A program made the position numbers and the translations under genes. From Afipia sp. P52-10 (lineage in GTDB: Bacteria; Pseudomonadota; Alphaproteobacteria; Rhizobiales; Xanthobacteraceae), in assembly GCF_000516555.1 (NCBI RefSeq), contig NZ_AZSJ01000007.1, positions 431,375 through 495,374 on the forward strand: a DNA stretch of 64,000 bases. The letters run 5' to 3'. Under the pieces are notes generated by a model, which had not been told where the DNA came from, did no database searches, and saw only the letters and a program-made list of their open reading frames with translations. Below are positions 57,729 through 64,000 of this stretch, piece by piece (position 1 is the first letter of the stretch; every line of letters starts with the position of its first letter).

Positions 57729-59399
57729 GTGACCGTGCTGAATTTCGCCGCCGCCAGCCATCTCCGGGCGATCGCGCTGCTGATCGTCGTCGGTGCGCTG
57801 TTTTTCCTGCCGGGCTTCTTCAACATTCCGCCGATCGACCGTGACGAGGCGCGTTTCGCCCAGGCGACCAAGCAGATGGTCGAGAGCGGCGACTTTGTGG
57901 ATATCCGCTTCCAGGACGAGGTCCGCTACAAGAAACCGGTCGGAATTTATTGGCTGCAGGCTGCAGCGGTCGAGACCGCGAGCAAGCTCGGCCTGCCGCG
58001 TGCCCAGCTCCGCATCTGGCTCTATCGCGTCCCGTCGCTCATTGGTGCGATCGGCGCGGTGCTATTGACCTACTGGGCGGCGCTGCCGTTCGTGTCCCGG
58101 CGCGGGGCGATTCTCGCGGCACTGATGATGTGTTCGTCGATCCTGCTCGGGGTCGAAGCGCGGCTCGCCAAGACCGACGCGATGTTGCTGCTGACCACGA
58201 CAGCGGCTATGGCGGCGCTTGCCCGCATCTATCTGTCCTGGCAGCGCGGCGAGGACCCCGAACGGCCGCCGTGGTCAACACCTGCCATCTTTTGGACCGC
58301 GATTGCTGGCGGCCTGCTGCTGAAGGGCCCGCTGATTCTGATGCTGGTCGGGCTCTGCATGGCAGCGCTCCTAATCCAGGACCGCTCCGGCGGCTGGCTC
58401 TGGCGGCTGCGCCCCGTGTGGGGCGCGATGTGGGCGCTGGTGCTGGTGCTGCCATGGTTCATCGCCATCATCCTGCGCTCGGGCGACAGCTTCTTCGCGG
58501 CCTCGCTCGGCAACGATCTGTTCAGCAAGATCGCCTCGCCGCAGGAGTCGCATGGCGCACCGCCCGGACTTTACTTCGTTCTGTTCTGGTTGACGTTCTG
58601 GCCGGGCTCGGCTTTGGCAGGACTCGCTGCGCCTGCGGTCTGGCGGGCACGGCGTGAGCCCGGCGCGCAGTTCCTGCTGGCCTGGCTGGTGCCGTCCTGG
58701 GTCGTCTTCGAGCTGGTGATCACCAAGCTGCCGCATTACGTGCTGCCGCTGTATCCCGCGATCGCGATCCTGATCGTCGGCGTGCTCGAGCAGCAGATGC
58801 TGTCGCGCAAAGCCTGGATGATCCGCGGCCTGTCGTGGTGGTTCACGGCGCCGGTGATCTTGAGCGTGCTCGCGATCGCCGGCTCGATCGTGCTGATCCG
58901 CCAGCTTGAGTTCGTCGCATGGCCGTTTGCGGCGGCGGCAGTGATCTTCGGTCTGTTCGCCTGGTGGATGTACGACGAAGGGCGGGCGGAGCGCTCGCTG
59001 CTGAATGCCTTCGCCGCATCCTTCTTCGTCGCCGTGACCGTGTATGGCCTCATCATCCCGGCGCTGAAGCCGCTGTTCCCGAGCGTCGAGCTCGCGCGGG
59101 CGCTGCGGAATGTCGAGTGTCGCCAACCGCTGGCGGCTTCGGCGGGCTATCACGAGCCAAGCCTGGTCTTCATGGCAGGAACCCAGACCGTGCTAACCGA
59201 TCCATCCGGAGCTGCGGATTTCCTGGCCCAAGGATCGTGCCGCTTCGCGCTGATCGAGAGCAGGCAGGAGCGCATCTTTGCCCAGCGCGCCGAGACCATC
59301 GGTTTGCGCTATGCGGTGGTCAACCGGTTCGAGGGCTACAACTATTCGCAGGGCCGGGCGATCTCGATGTCGATTTTCCGCTCGGAAGGAACGCAGTAG
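57729..59399 (+). CDS. GT39/ArnT-like lipid-linked glycosyltransferase
   Basis: Starting at GTG 57729 the protein has 556 residues; a start at ATG 57651 would add 26 residues unlike the family, whose members have only a short lead before LRAIALLIVVGALFFLPG. DRDEARFAQATKQM near 38 is the GT39/PMT signature with catalytic acids, followed by KKPVGIYWLQ. About a dozen membrane helices occupy residues 13-460 and the periplasmic C-terminal domain the rest. It probably transfers a sugar from a polyprenyl phosphate to lipid A. Confidence 0.88.
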   Translation: MTVLNFAAASHLRAIALLIVVGALFFLPGFFNIPPIDRDEARFAQATKQMVESGDFVDIRFQDEVRYKKPVGIYWLQAAAVETASKLGLPRAQLRIWLYRVPSLIGAIGAVLLTYWAALPFVSRRGAILAALMMCSSILLGVEARLAKTDAMLLLTTTAAMAALARIYLSWQRGEDPERPPWSTPAIFWTAIAGGLLLKGPLILMLVGLCMAALLIQDRSGGWLWRLRPVWGAMWALVLVLPWFIAIILRSGDSFFAASLGNDLFSKIASPQESHGAPPGLYFVLFWLTFWPGSALAGLAAPAVWRARREPGAQFLLAWLVPSWVVFELVITKLPHYVLPLYPAIAILIVGVLEQQMLSRKAWMIRGLSWWFTAPVILSVLAIAGSIVLIRQLEFVAWPFAAAAVIFGLFAWWMYDEGRAERSLLNAFAASFFVAVTVYGLIIPALKPLFPSVELARALRNVECRQPLAASAGYHEPSLVFMAGTQTVLTDPSGAADFLAQGSCRFALIESRQERIFAQRAETIGLRYAVVNRFEGYNYSQGRAISMSIFRSEGTQ

Positions 59400-59558
59400 G
59401 CGCGAACCGCGTGATGCGGATTTTTGCGCCAGTTTCAAGCCATTGGAGCCCTGCTGGACGCGGAATATGGGGTTGCGAGGGGCGGTTTCGGCCCCTAAAA
59501 GGCTCCCGCATATGGCCGGTCCGTATCTCTGACAATCCAACGAACACATTTGATTCCC

Positions 59559-60326
59559 ATGAACAGCGGCCCTCCGCAGTCCGTCAGCGTTTTCCCGGCT
59601 GTGAGCATTGTCGTGCCCGTACGCAACGAGGCCGATAACATCGCGCCGCTGATCGCCGAGATCGACGCCGCACTCGGCGGGCGGTGGCCCTACGAAATCA
59701 TCTACGTCAACGACGGCTCGACCGACGCAACGGGGACCGTACTGCTTGGGCTGATGCGCGGTCGGAGCGATCTGCGCCAACTTCGCCATACCGAATCCTG
59801 CGGGCAGTCGTCGGCCGTGCGCTCGGGCGTGCGGGCGGCGCGGGGGCTGATCGTCGCCACGCTCGATGGTGACGGCCAAAACGATCCGGCGTTTTTGCCG
59901 GCGCTGATCACGGCGATCGAGCAGGGCAAGGGACGCATCGGGCTCGTGGCGGGCCAGCGGGTCGGCCGCAAGGACACCGCGTTCAAGCGGTTGCAATCGC
60001 GGATCGCCAACGGGGTTCGCGGCAGCATCCTGCGCGATGGCACGCGTGATACGGGATGTGGCCTGAAAGCCTTCCAACGCGACGCTTTCCTGATGTTGCC
60101 ATACTTCGACGGCTTGCATCGCTTCCTGCCGGCGCTGATGCGGCGGGAGGGATTCGAGATCGCCTATGTCGACGTGAAGGATCGGCCGCGCCGGTCGGGC
60201 GTGTCGAACTACGGCTTCTTCGACCGCCTCTGGGTCGGGATCATGGATCTGGCAGGGGTATGGTGGCTGATCCGCCGTAAGAAGAAGCAGCCGGTGATAA
60301 CCGAGGTGACGTCCGATGCTGGTTGA
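59559..60326 (+). CDS. GT2 dolichyl-phosphate mannosyltransferase-like protein
   Basis: ATG 59559 gives 255 residues (a TTG 9 bases earlier is less likely). SIVVPVRNEADNIAPLI near 15, IIYVNDGSTDAT near 48 with the Asp, and LDGDGQNDP near 104 are the GT-A donor and metal motifs of DPM/ArnC-type enzymes. A basic C-terminus with a weak membrane helix (GIMDLAGVWWLIRRKKKQ) ends it. It would make the polyprenyl-phosphate sugar used by the GT39 enzyme. It overlaps the next gene by 11 bases. Confidence 0.9.
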   Translation: MNSGPPQSVSVFPAVSIVVPVRNEADNIAPLIAEIDAALGGRWPYEIIYVNDGSTDATGTVLLGLMRGRSDLRQLRHTESCGQSSAVRSGVRAARGLIVATLDGDGQNDPAFLPALITAIEQGKGRIGLVAGQRVGRKDTAFKRLQSRIANGVRGSILRDGTRDTGCGLKAFQRDAFLMLPYFDGLHRFLPALMRREGFEIAYVDVKDRPRRSGVSNYGFFDRLWVGIMDLAGVWWLIRRKKKQPVITEVTSDAG

Positions 60327-60648
60327 CCTGTCGCAGGCGCTGGGCACTTATTTCCACGAGGTTTTCGTCGTCAATTTCGACTGGTGGGTGGTGCTCGGCT
60401 TCATTGCGCAGGCCTTCTTCACCATGCGTTTCGTCGTGCAGTGGATCGCCTCGGAGCGGGCGCGTGATAGCGTGGTGCCGGTCGCTTTCTGGTTCTTCTC
60501 GATCGGCGGCGGCGTGCTGCTGCTGATCTATGCACTGTATCGCAAGGACCCGGTGTTCATCGCCGGTCAGGCCTTCGGCCTGTTCGTCTATGCACGCAAT
60601 CTCTATTTCATCATCGCCAAGGGGCGCGCGTCGAAGGCCGATGCCTGA
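60316..60648 (+). CDS. Lipid-A-disaccharide synthase N-terminal domain (LABN) protein
   Basis: The 110-residue protein has three or four membrane helices. VVLGFIAQAFFTMRFVVQWI, SERARDSVVPVAFWFFS, GGGVLLLIYALYRKDPVFI and AFGLFVYARNLYFI are the signature of stand-alone LABN proteins, which occur beside GT2 and GT39 enzymes of lipid A modification. Its role may be flipping or anchoring the lipid-linked sugar. The overlap with the GT2 gene supports one operon. Confidence 0.92.
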   Translation: MLVDLSQALGTYFHEVFVVNFDWWVVLGFIAQAFFTMRFVVQWIASERARDSVVPVAFWFFSIGGGVLLLIYALYRKDPVFIAGQAFGLFVYARNLYFIIAKGRASKADA

Positions 60649-60718
60649 TCGCCACGCGTCGACATTCTGTTCGGAGCCTGACTTGGGTACGACTTGGACG
60701 CTGACTTAAGCGTTCCCT

Positions 60719-61573
60719 TCAGGGCAGCGCAATGCGCGTTGCAGTGACGCGGCTTTCCTTCTTGTCGCGGATCACGCCCCAGATCACTTTGCCGTCGGCC
60801 CTATCCCAGGCGATGCCTTGTCCTGCGATCTCGAGCGACGCCGTGCCGACCCAGCGCATGACGGAGCCCGCTTCCGGCAACGCCAGCGCGTAGATCTCGG
60901 GCAAGTCGTGCCCCGTGATCCACAGCTTTCCGTCCGGGCCCCATGAGCCGCCGGAGTTGCTCATGTCGCCGAACTTCTTCAGCAGCACATCAGGCAGCGT
61001 CCAGGCTTCGGCGACACGCCAATCCTTGTCGAAACGGACGATCTGGGTGTTGAACTTGTTGCCGTAGGCAAGCGGGCTCTTGTCGAACACGCGGTTGTAA
61101 TTGGCGAAAGCGCCCCACCAGACGCCATCGCGATAATCGAGCCAGGTCAGCGAGCCGCGCTCGATGCCGAAGCTGTGGGTGCCGACATGCTGCAGCGTCG
61201 CAGCATCCCAGATCTCGACGGAACTGGTCATCGGCCATTCCGGATAGTTGGAATGGGCGGTGTAGAGCTTGCCATCGATGACAACGCCGCTGTCGAGATG
61301 GATGATCGGACCGTCCTTCTCGCCGCGCCATTCGCCGACGCGCTGTCCGCTCTTCTTGTCGTATTTGGCGATGATCTGGTTATCGATCGCATAGAAATGG
61401 CGGTCATCGACGGCCACCGCCTGCCGCGCCTCTGGAACGATGAACGAGGCGAGGCGCTCAGCCGCGACGATTGCTGGGTCTTTGTTGGCGGGGTCCTTGG
61501 CGAAAGCCGCCGTGGCGATGATGAGAACCGAGGCGGCGATAATTCCGTGCGGGAAGGGTATGCGCGCGAACAT
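60719..61573 (-). CDS. Secreted beta-propeller-like hypothetical protein
   Basis: ATG 61573 gives 284 residues with a signal peptide (FPHGIIAASVLIIATAAFAK, cleavage after AFA). Repeating strands with Trp and Asp turns (EARQAVAVDDRHFYAIDNQI, HLDSGVVIDGKLYTAHSNYP, GPDGKLWITGHDLPEIYAL, GIAWDRADGKVIWGVI) suggest a beta-propeller. It is convergent with the LABN gene. No family is named with confidence. Confidence 0.75.
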   Translation of the reverse strand: MFARIPFPHGIIAASVLIIATAAFAKDPANKDPAIVAAERLASFIVPEARQAVAVDDRHFYAIDNQIIAKYDKKSGQRVGEWRGEKDGPIIHLDSGVVIDGKLYTAHSNYPEWPMTSSVEIWDAATLQHVGTHSFGIERGSLTWLDYRDGVWWGAFANYNRVFDKSPLAYGNKFNTQIVRFDKDWRVAEAWTLPDVLLKKFGDMSNSGGSWGPDGKLWITGHDLPEIYALALPEAGSVMRWVGTASLEIAGQGIAWDRADGKVIWGVIRDKKESRVTATRIALP

Positions 61574-61686
61574 GGGAATGTTTCCGATTGCGGTCAGGTC
61601 GTCTCTGCCTACCGTCGAACAAACGACAGCACGATGACACCACCCGCGCACGGCGGGCAGCCGCCATGATGTCCGCTATGGCGCGT

Positions 61687-62886
61687 TCAGCGCCCGCTCT
61701 CCGCCGCGAGCGCCTCGAATCCGCGCACGAGATCCGCCTTCAGGTCGTTCACATCCTCGAGCCCGATGTGGAAGCGCAGCGTCGGCCCGCCGGGGGCCCA
61801 GGTGGTGGCCGTGCGGTAGCCCGAACAGTCGAACGGGATCACCAGGCTTTCATAGCCGCCCCACGAGTATCCCATGCCGAACAGCGTCAGGCGGTCGAGG
61901 AAGGCATCCACAGCCTTCTCGGCGACCGGCTTGAGGACGACGCTGAACAGGCCGCTGGAGCCGGTGAAATCCCGTTTCCAGATTGCGTGCCCCGGATCGC
62001 TTTCCAGCGCTGGATGCAGAACCCGCAGCACCTCCGGCCGCTGTTCCAGCCATCGCGCCATCTCGAGCGCCGAGCGTTGATGATGGGCCAGGCGGATCGC
62101 GAGCGTGCGCAGGCCCCGCAACGCGAGGAACACGTCGTCAGGGCCCGCACACTGCCCGAGCAGGTGCACGGCTTCGGCGATCGCGGGCCACGCGGAGGCG
62201 TTAGCGGAAATCGCTCCGAACATGATGTCGGAATGACCGCCGATATACTTGGTCGCGGCATGGATCGAAACGTCCACGCCCTTGTCGAACGAGCGGAAGT
62301 ACAGCGGCGTCGCCCAGGTGTTGTCGTTCAGGACCAGCGCACCATGTGCGTGCGCTGCAGCAGCAATCGCCGGCGTGTCCGGCATCTCGAAGGATTGCGA
62401 GCCCGGCGCTTCGATCAGGACCGCGCGGGTGTTCGGCTTGAACAAGCTTGCGATGCCGCTGCCGATCAGCGGATCGTAATAGCTGGTCTCGATTCCGTAA
62501 CGGGCGAGCAAGCCGCCGCAGAAGCGCCGCGTAGGCTGATAGACGCTGTCGGACACGAGCAGGTGATCGCCATGCTTCAGCACTGCTAGCAAGGCGGTCG
62601 AGATCGCCGCAAGGCCTGACGGCAACAATGCGACGCCCGCGCAGTTCGGCCCTTCCAGGGTCGCCAATGCATCGGACAGCGCCTTTGTGGTGGGCGTCCC
62701 TTGCCGGCCGTACTGGAATTCGCCGCGGTCGTGGCGGATGTCGTCCGCGGTCGGATAGAGCACCGTCGAGCCCCGGACGATCGGCGGATTGATGAAGCCG
62801 TGCAGAAAGCGCGGCTCGCGGCCGGCGGTGACGAGACGGGTCTCGGGCTGGAGCGGCAAATCGTCAGGGGGTGTGGATCGGCTCAT
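61687..62886 (-). CDS. metC: Cystathionine beta-lyase (PLP-dependent)
   Basis: The 399-residue protein belongs to the Cys/Met metabolism PLP family: FQYGRQGTPTTKALSDALA near 57, LLPSGLAAISTALLAVLKHG near 87, VLNDNTWATPLYFRSFDKG near 185, and the PLP Lys213 in HAATKYIGGHSD. The DNTWATPL and GMGYSWGGYESL (near 345) segments are typical of MetC. It converts cystathionine to homocysteine, pyruvate and ammonia. It is divergent from the ABC transporter gene. Confidence 0.92.
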   Translation of the reverse strand: MSRSTPPDDLPLQPETRLVTAGREPRFLHGFINPPIVRGSTVLYPTADDIRHDRGEFQYGRQGTPTTKALSDALATLEGPNCAGVALLPSGLAAISTALLAVLKHGDHLLVSDSVYQPTRRFCGGLLARYGIETSYYDPLIGSGIASLFKPNTRAVLIEAPGSQSFEMPDTPAIAAAAHAHGALVLNDNTWATPLYFRSFDKGVDVSIHAATKYIGGHSDIMFGAISANASAWPAIAEAVHLLGQCAGPDDVFLALRGLRTLAIRLAHHQRSALEMARWLEQRPEVLRVLHPALESDPGHAIWKRDFTGSSGLFSVVLKPVAEKAVDAFLDRLTLFGMGYSWGGYESLVIPFDCSGYRTATTWAPGGPTLRFHIGLEDVNDLKADLVRGFEALAAESGR

Positions 62887-63220
62887 TGGTCTAGTTTCGG
62901 ATCAATCGATTGCCGCTTATCACGTCCGTCCTGCTGGAGGATTGGGCATGACGTACGTGACCGCAGTCTAGATCATAAGAAGGGAGGGAAGTCTTGCGTC
63001 AACCCCTTGACCCGTCTCTTCAATCGTTCTGTGATGCGGTCTAAAGAGGGGCGTCCTGCCCCGAGAGTTTCAACGTGCGTAGAGATCGCATCGCATTTGA
63101 ACGGTTTCATTCCCCGAAACGAACCGCCAGTCGGTTCTGCTCGGGAAGCGAGCTGCCGGCAGGCGTTATCGATCCGCCGCCCAGCCCCCAATCATCACGA
63201 CTTGAGCGAAAGGTTCACCC
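62887..63220. other. Divergent intergenic region metC / aapJ-like
   Basis: These 334 bases separate two divergent genes and hold both promoters, but no clear -35/-10 pair or palindrome could be fixed. A short hairpin AGGGGCG-TCCTG-CCCC (around 63048-63064) is present. No open frame here is convincing. Confidence 0.5.
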
Positions 63221-64000
63221 ATGAAACGTGCTTCCCTGATTCTGACGCTTGCGCTTGCAGCCGCCGTACCTGCCGGAACGGCTTCCGCTCAGACCCTGAA
63301 GACGGTGAAGGATCGCGGCATTCTGTCCTGCGGCGTGACCAGCGGTCTGCCGGGCTTCTCCGCTCCCGACGACAAGGGCAACTGGACCGGCCTCGATGTC
63401 GATCTCTGCCGGGCCATCGCAGCGGTGGTCCTCGACGACCCGACCAAGATCAAATTCGTGCCGCTGTCGGCCAAGGATCGCTTCACCGCGCTGCAGTCCG
63501 GCGAAATCGACGTGCTGTCGCGCAACACGACCTGGACGCTCTCGCGCGACACCCAGCTCGGCCTGAACTTCACCGCGGTCAACTATTATGACGGACAGGG
63601 CTTCCTGGTCCGTAAGTCGCTCAAGGTCAATTCGGCGCTCGAACTGAACAGTGCGTCCGCTTGCGTGCAGACCGGCACCACCAACGAGCAGAACCTCGCC
63701 GACTACTTCAAGGCCCACAAGATGAAGTACGAGGTGATCGCGTTCTCGACCGCCGATGAGACGATCAAGGCTTATGAGGCGGGCCGCTGCGACACCTTCA
63801 CCTCCGACGTCTCGCAAGTCTATGCAGAGCGGCTGAAGCTCGCCAAACCGGACGACCATATCGTGCTGCCGGAGGTGATCTCGAAGGAGCCGCTCGCCAC
63901 CGTGGTCCGCCATGGCGACGACCAGTGGTTCGACATCGTCAAGTGGACGCACTTTGCGATGGTCAACGCGGAAGAGCTCGGCATCACGCAGAAGAACGTC
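63221..64000 (+). CDS. aapJ: Amino acid ABC transporter substrate-binding protein (partial)
   Basis: The frame runs off the window end after 260 codons, so the C-terminus is missing. A signal peptide (RASLILTLALAAAVPAGTAS) ends at SAQ. The mature part shows CGVTSGLPGFSAPDDKGNWT, LDVDLCRAIAA, SAKDRFTALQSGEIDVLSRN and NYYDGQGFLVRK, the AapJ/BztA pattern of general L-amino acid binding proteins of rhizobia. AapQMP permease genes should follow. GCGAAAGG lies upstream of ATG 63221. Confidence 0.93.
   Translation, partial: MKRASLILTLALAAAVPAGTASAQTLKTVKDRGILSCGVTSGLPGFSAPDDKGNWTGLDVDLCRAIAAVVLDDPTKIKFVPLSAKDRFTALQSGEIDVLSRNTTWTLSRDTQLGLNFTAVNYYDGQGFLVRKSLKVNSALELNSASACVQTGTTNEQNLADYFKAHKMKYEVIAFSTADETIKAYEAGRCDTFTSDVSQVYAERLKLAKPDDHIVLPEVISKEPLATVVRHGDDQWFDIVKWTHFAMVNAEELGITQKNV

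Noticed and set aside
59483..59506. Terminator after the GT39 gene (AGGGGC-GCCCCT hairpin)
   Set aside because: The stem is short and no T tract follows on the plus strand; cotranscription with the GT2 gene remains possible.

Overview
The window looks like a chromosome segment of a high-GC alphaproteobacterium of the Bradyrhizobium/Rhodopseudomonas/Afipia group (Nitrobacteraceae). This is judged from GC-rich codon use, three tandem secreted DUF3551-type proteins, an OpgC-type membrane protein, a lipid-A N-terminal-domain protein beside two glycosyltransferases, an AapJ-like binding protein, and GTTC-N7-GTTC boxes of the alphaproteobacterial LexA type. No database search was possible; names rest on motifs, gene order and recalled family features.

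Bases 1 to about 38651 are most of a lambda/HK97-like siphophage prophage whose left end, and presumably its integrase, lies outside the window. It starts with a lambda-like immunity region: a leftward early gene, a cleavable S24 repressor flanked on both sides by three related operator palindromes, then a Cro-like gene and a small HTH gene. The early block (2072-12058) holds a ParB/MT-A70 fusion, a DUF2303 protein, ASCH and DUF4031 proteins, a C5-cytosine and a D12-class adenine DNA methylase, a replication protein gene carrying iteron-like repeats, and a NusG-like protein. Two terminators separate it from the late genes.

The late genes (12304-36172) run HNH, terminase, portal, ClpP-like protease, HK97 capsid, connector and neck proteins, tail tube, tail chaperone with an A AAA AAC slippery site, tape measure, tail tip, fibre, GH104-like endolysin, holin-like and spanin-like proteins. 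Three small genes that look like morons interrupt the tail module. A right-end accessory region (36177-38492) contains an SRAP-domain operon and two other genes behind two good matches to the host LexA box. The prophage ends in a 3' tRNA remnant (probably tRNA-Pro), read as the right attachment site.

The remainder is ordinary chromosome: an IclR regulator divergent from an enoyl-CoA hydratase-like gene; opgC-like; an NDUFS4-like complex I subunit; both subunits of a biotin-dependent acyl-CoA carboxylase with a DUF2867 gene; a MoaF-like protein; an outer membrane beta-barrel; tRNA-Arg(TCT); three DUF3551 proteins; a VOC protein; an alpha-2-macroglobulin/PbpC pair; a GT39-GT2-LABN cluster probably acting on lipid A; a secreted beta-propeller-like protein; a cystathionine beta-lyase; and the start of an amino-acid ABC binding protein.

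The most unusual signals are the six-operator immunity switch, the two SOS boxes driving prophage accessory genes, the GGTGCCCA iteron cluster inside the replication gene, the frameshift site in the tail chaperone, the seven-unit repeat inside the cytosine methylase, and the altered catalytic motif in the MT-A70 protein.
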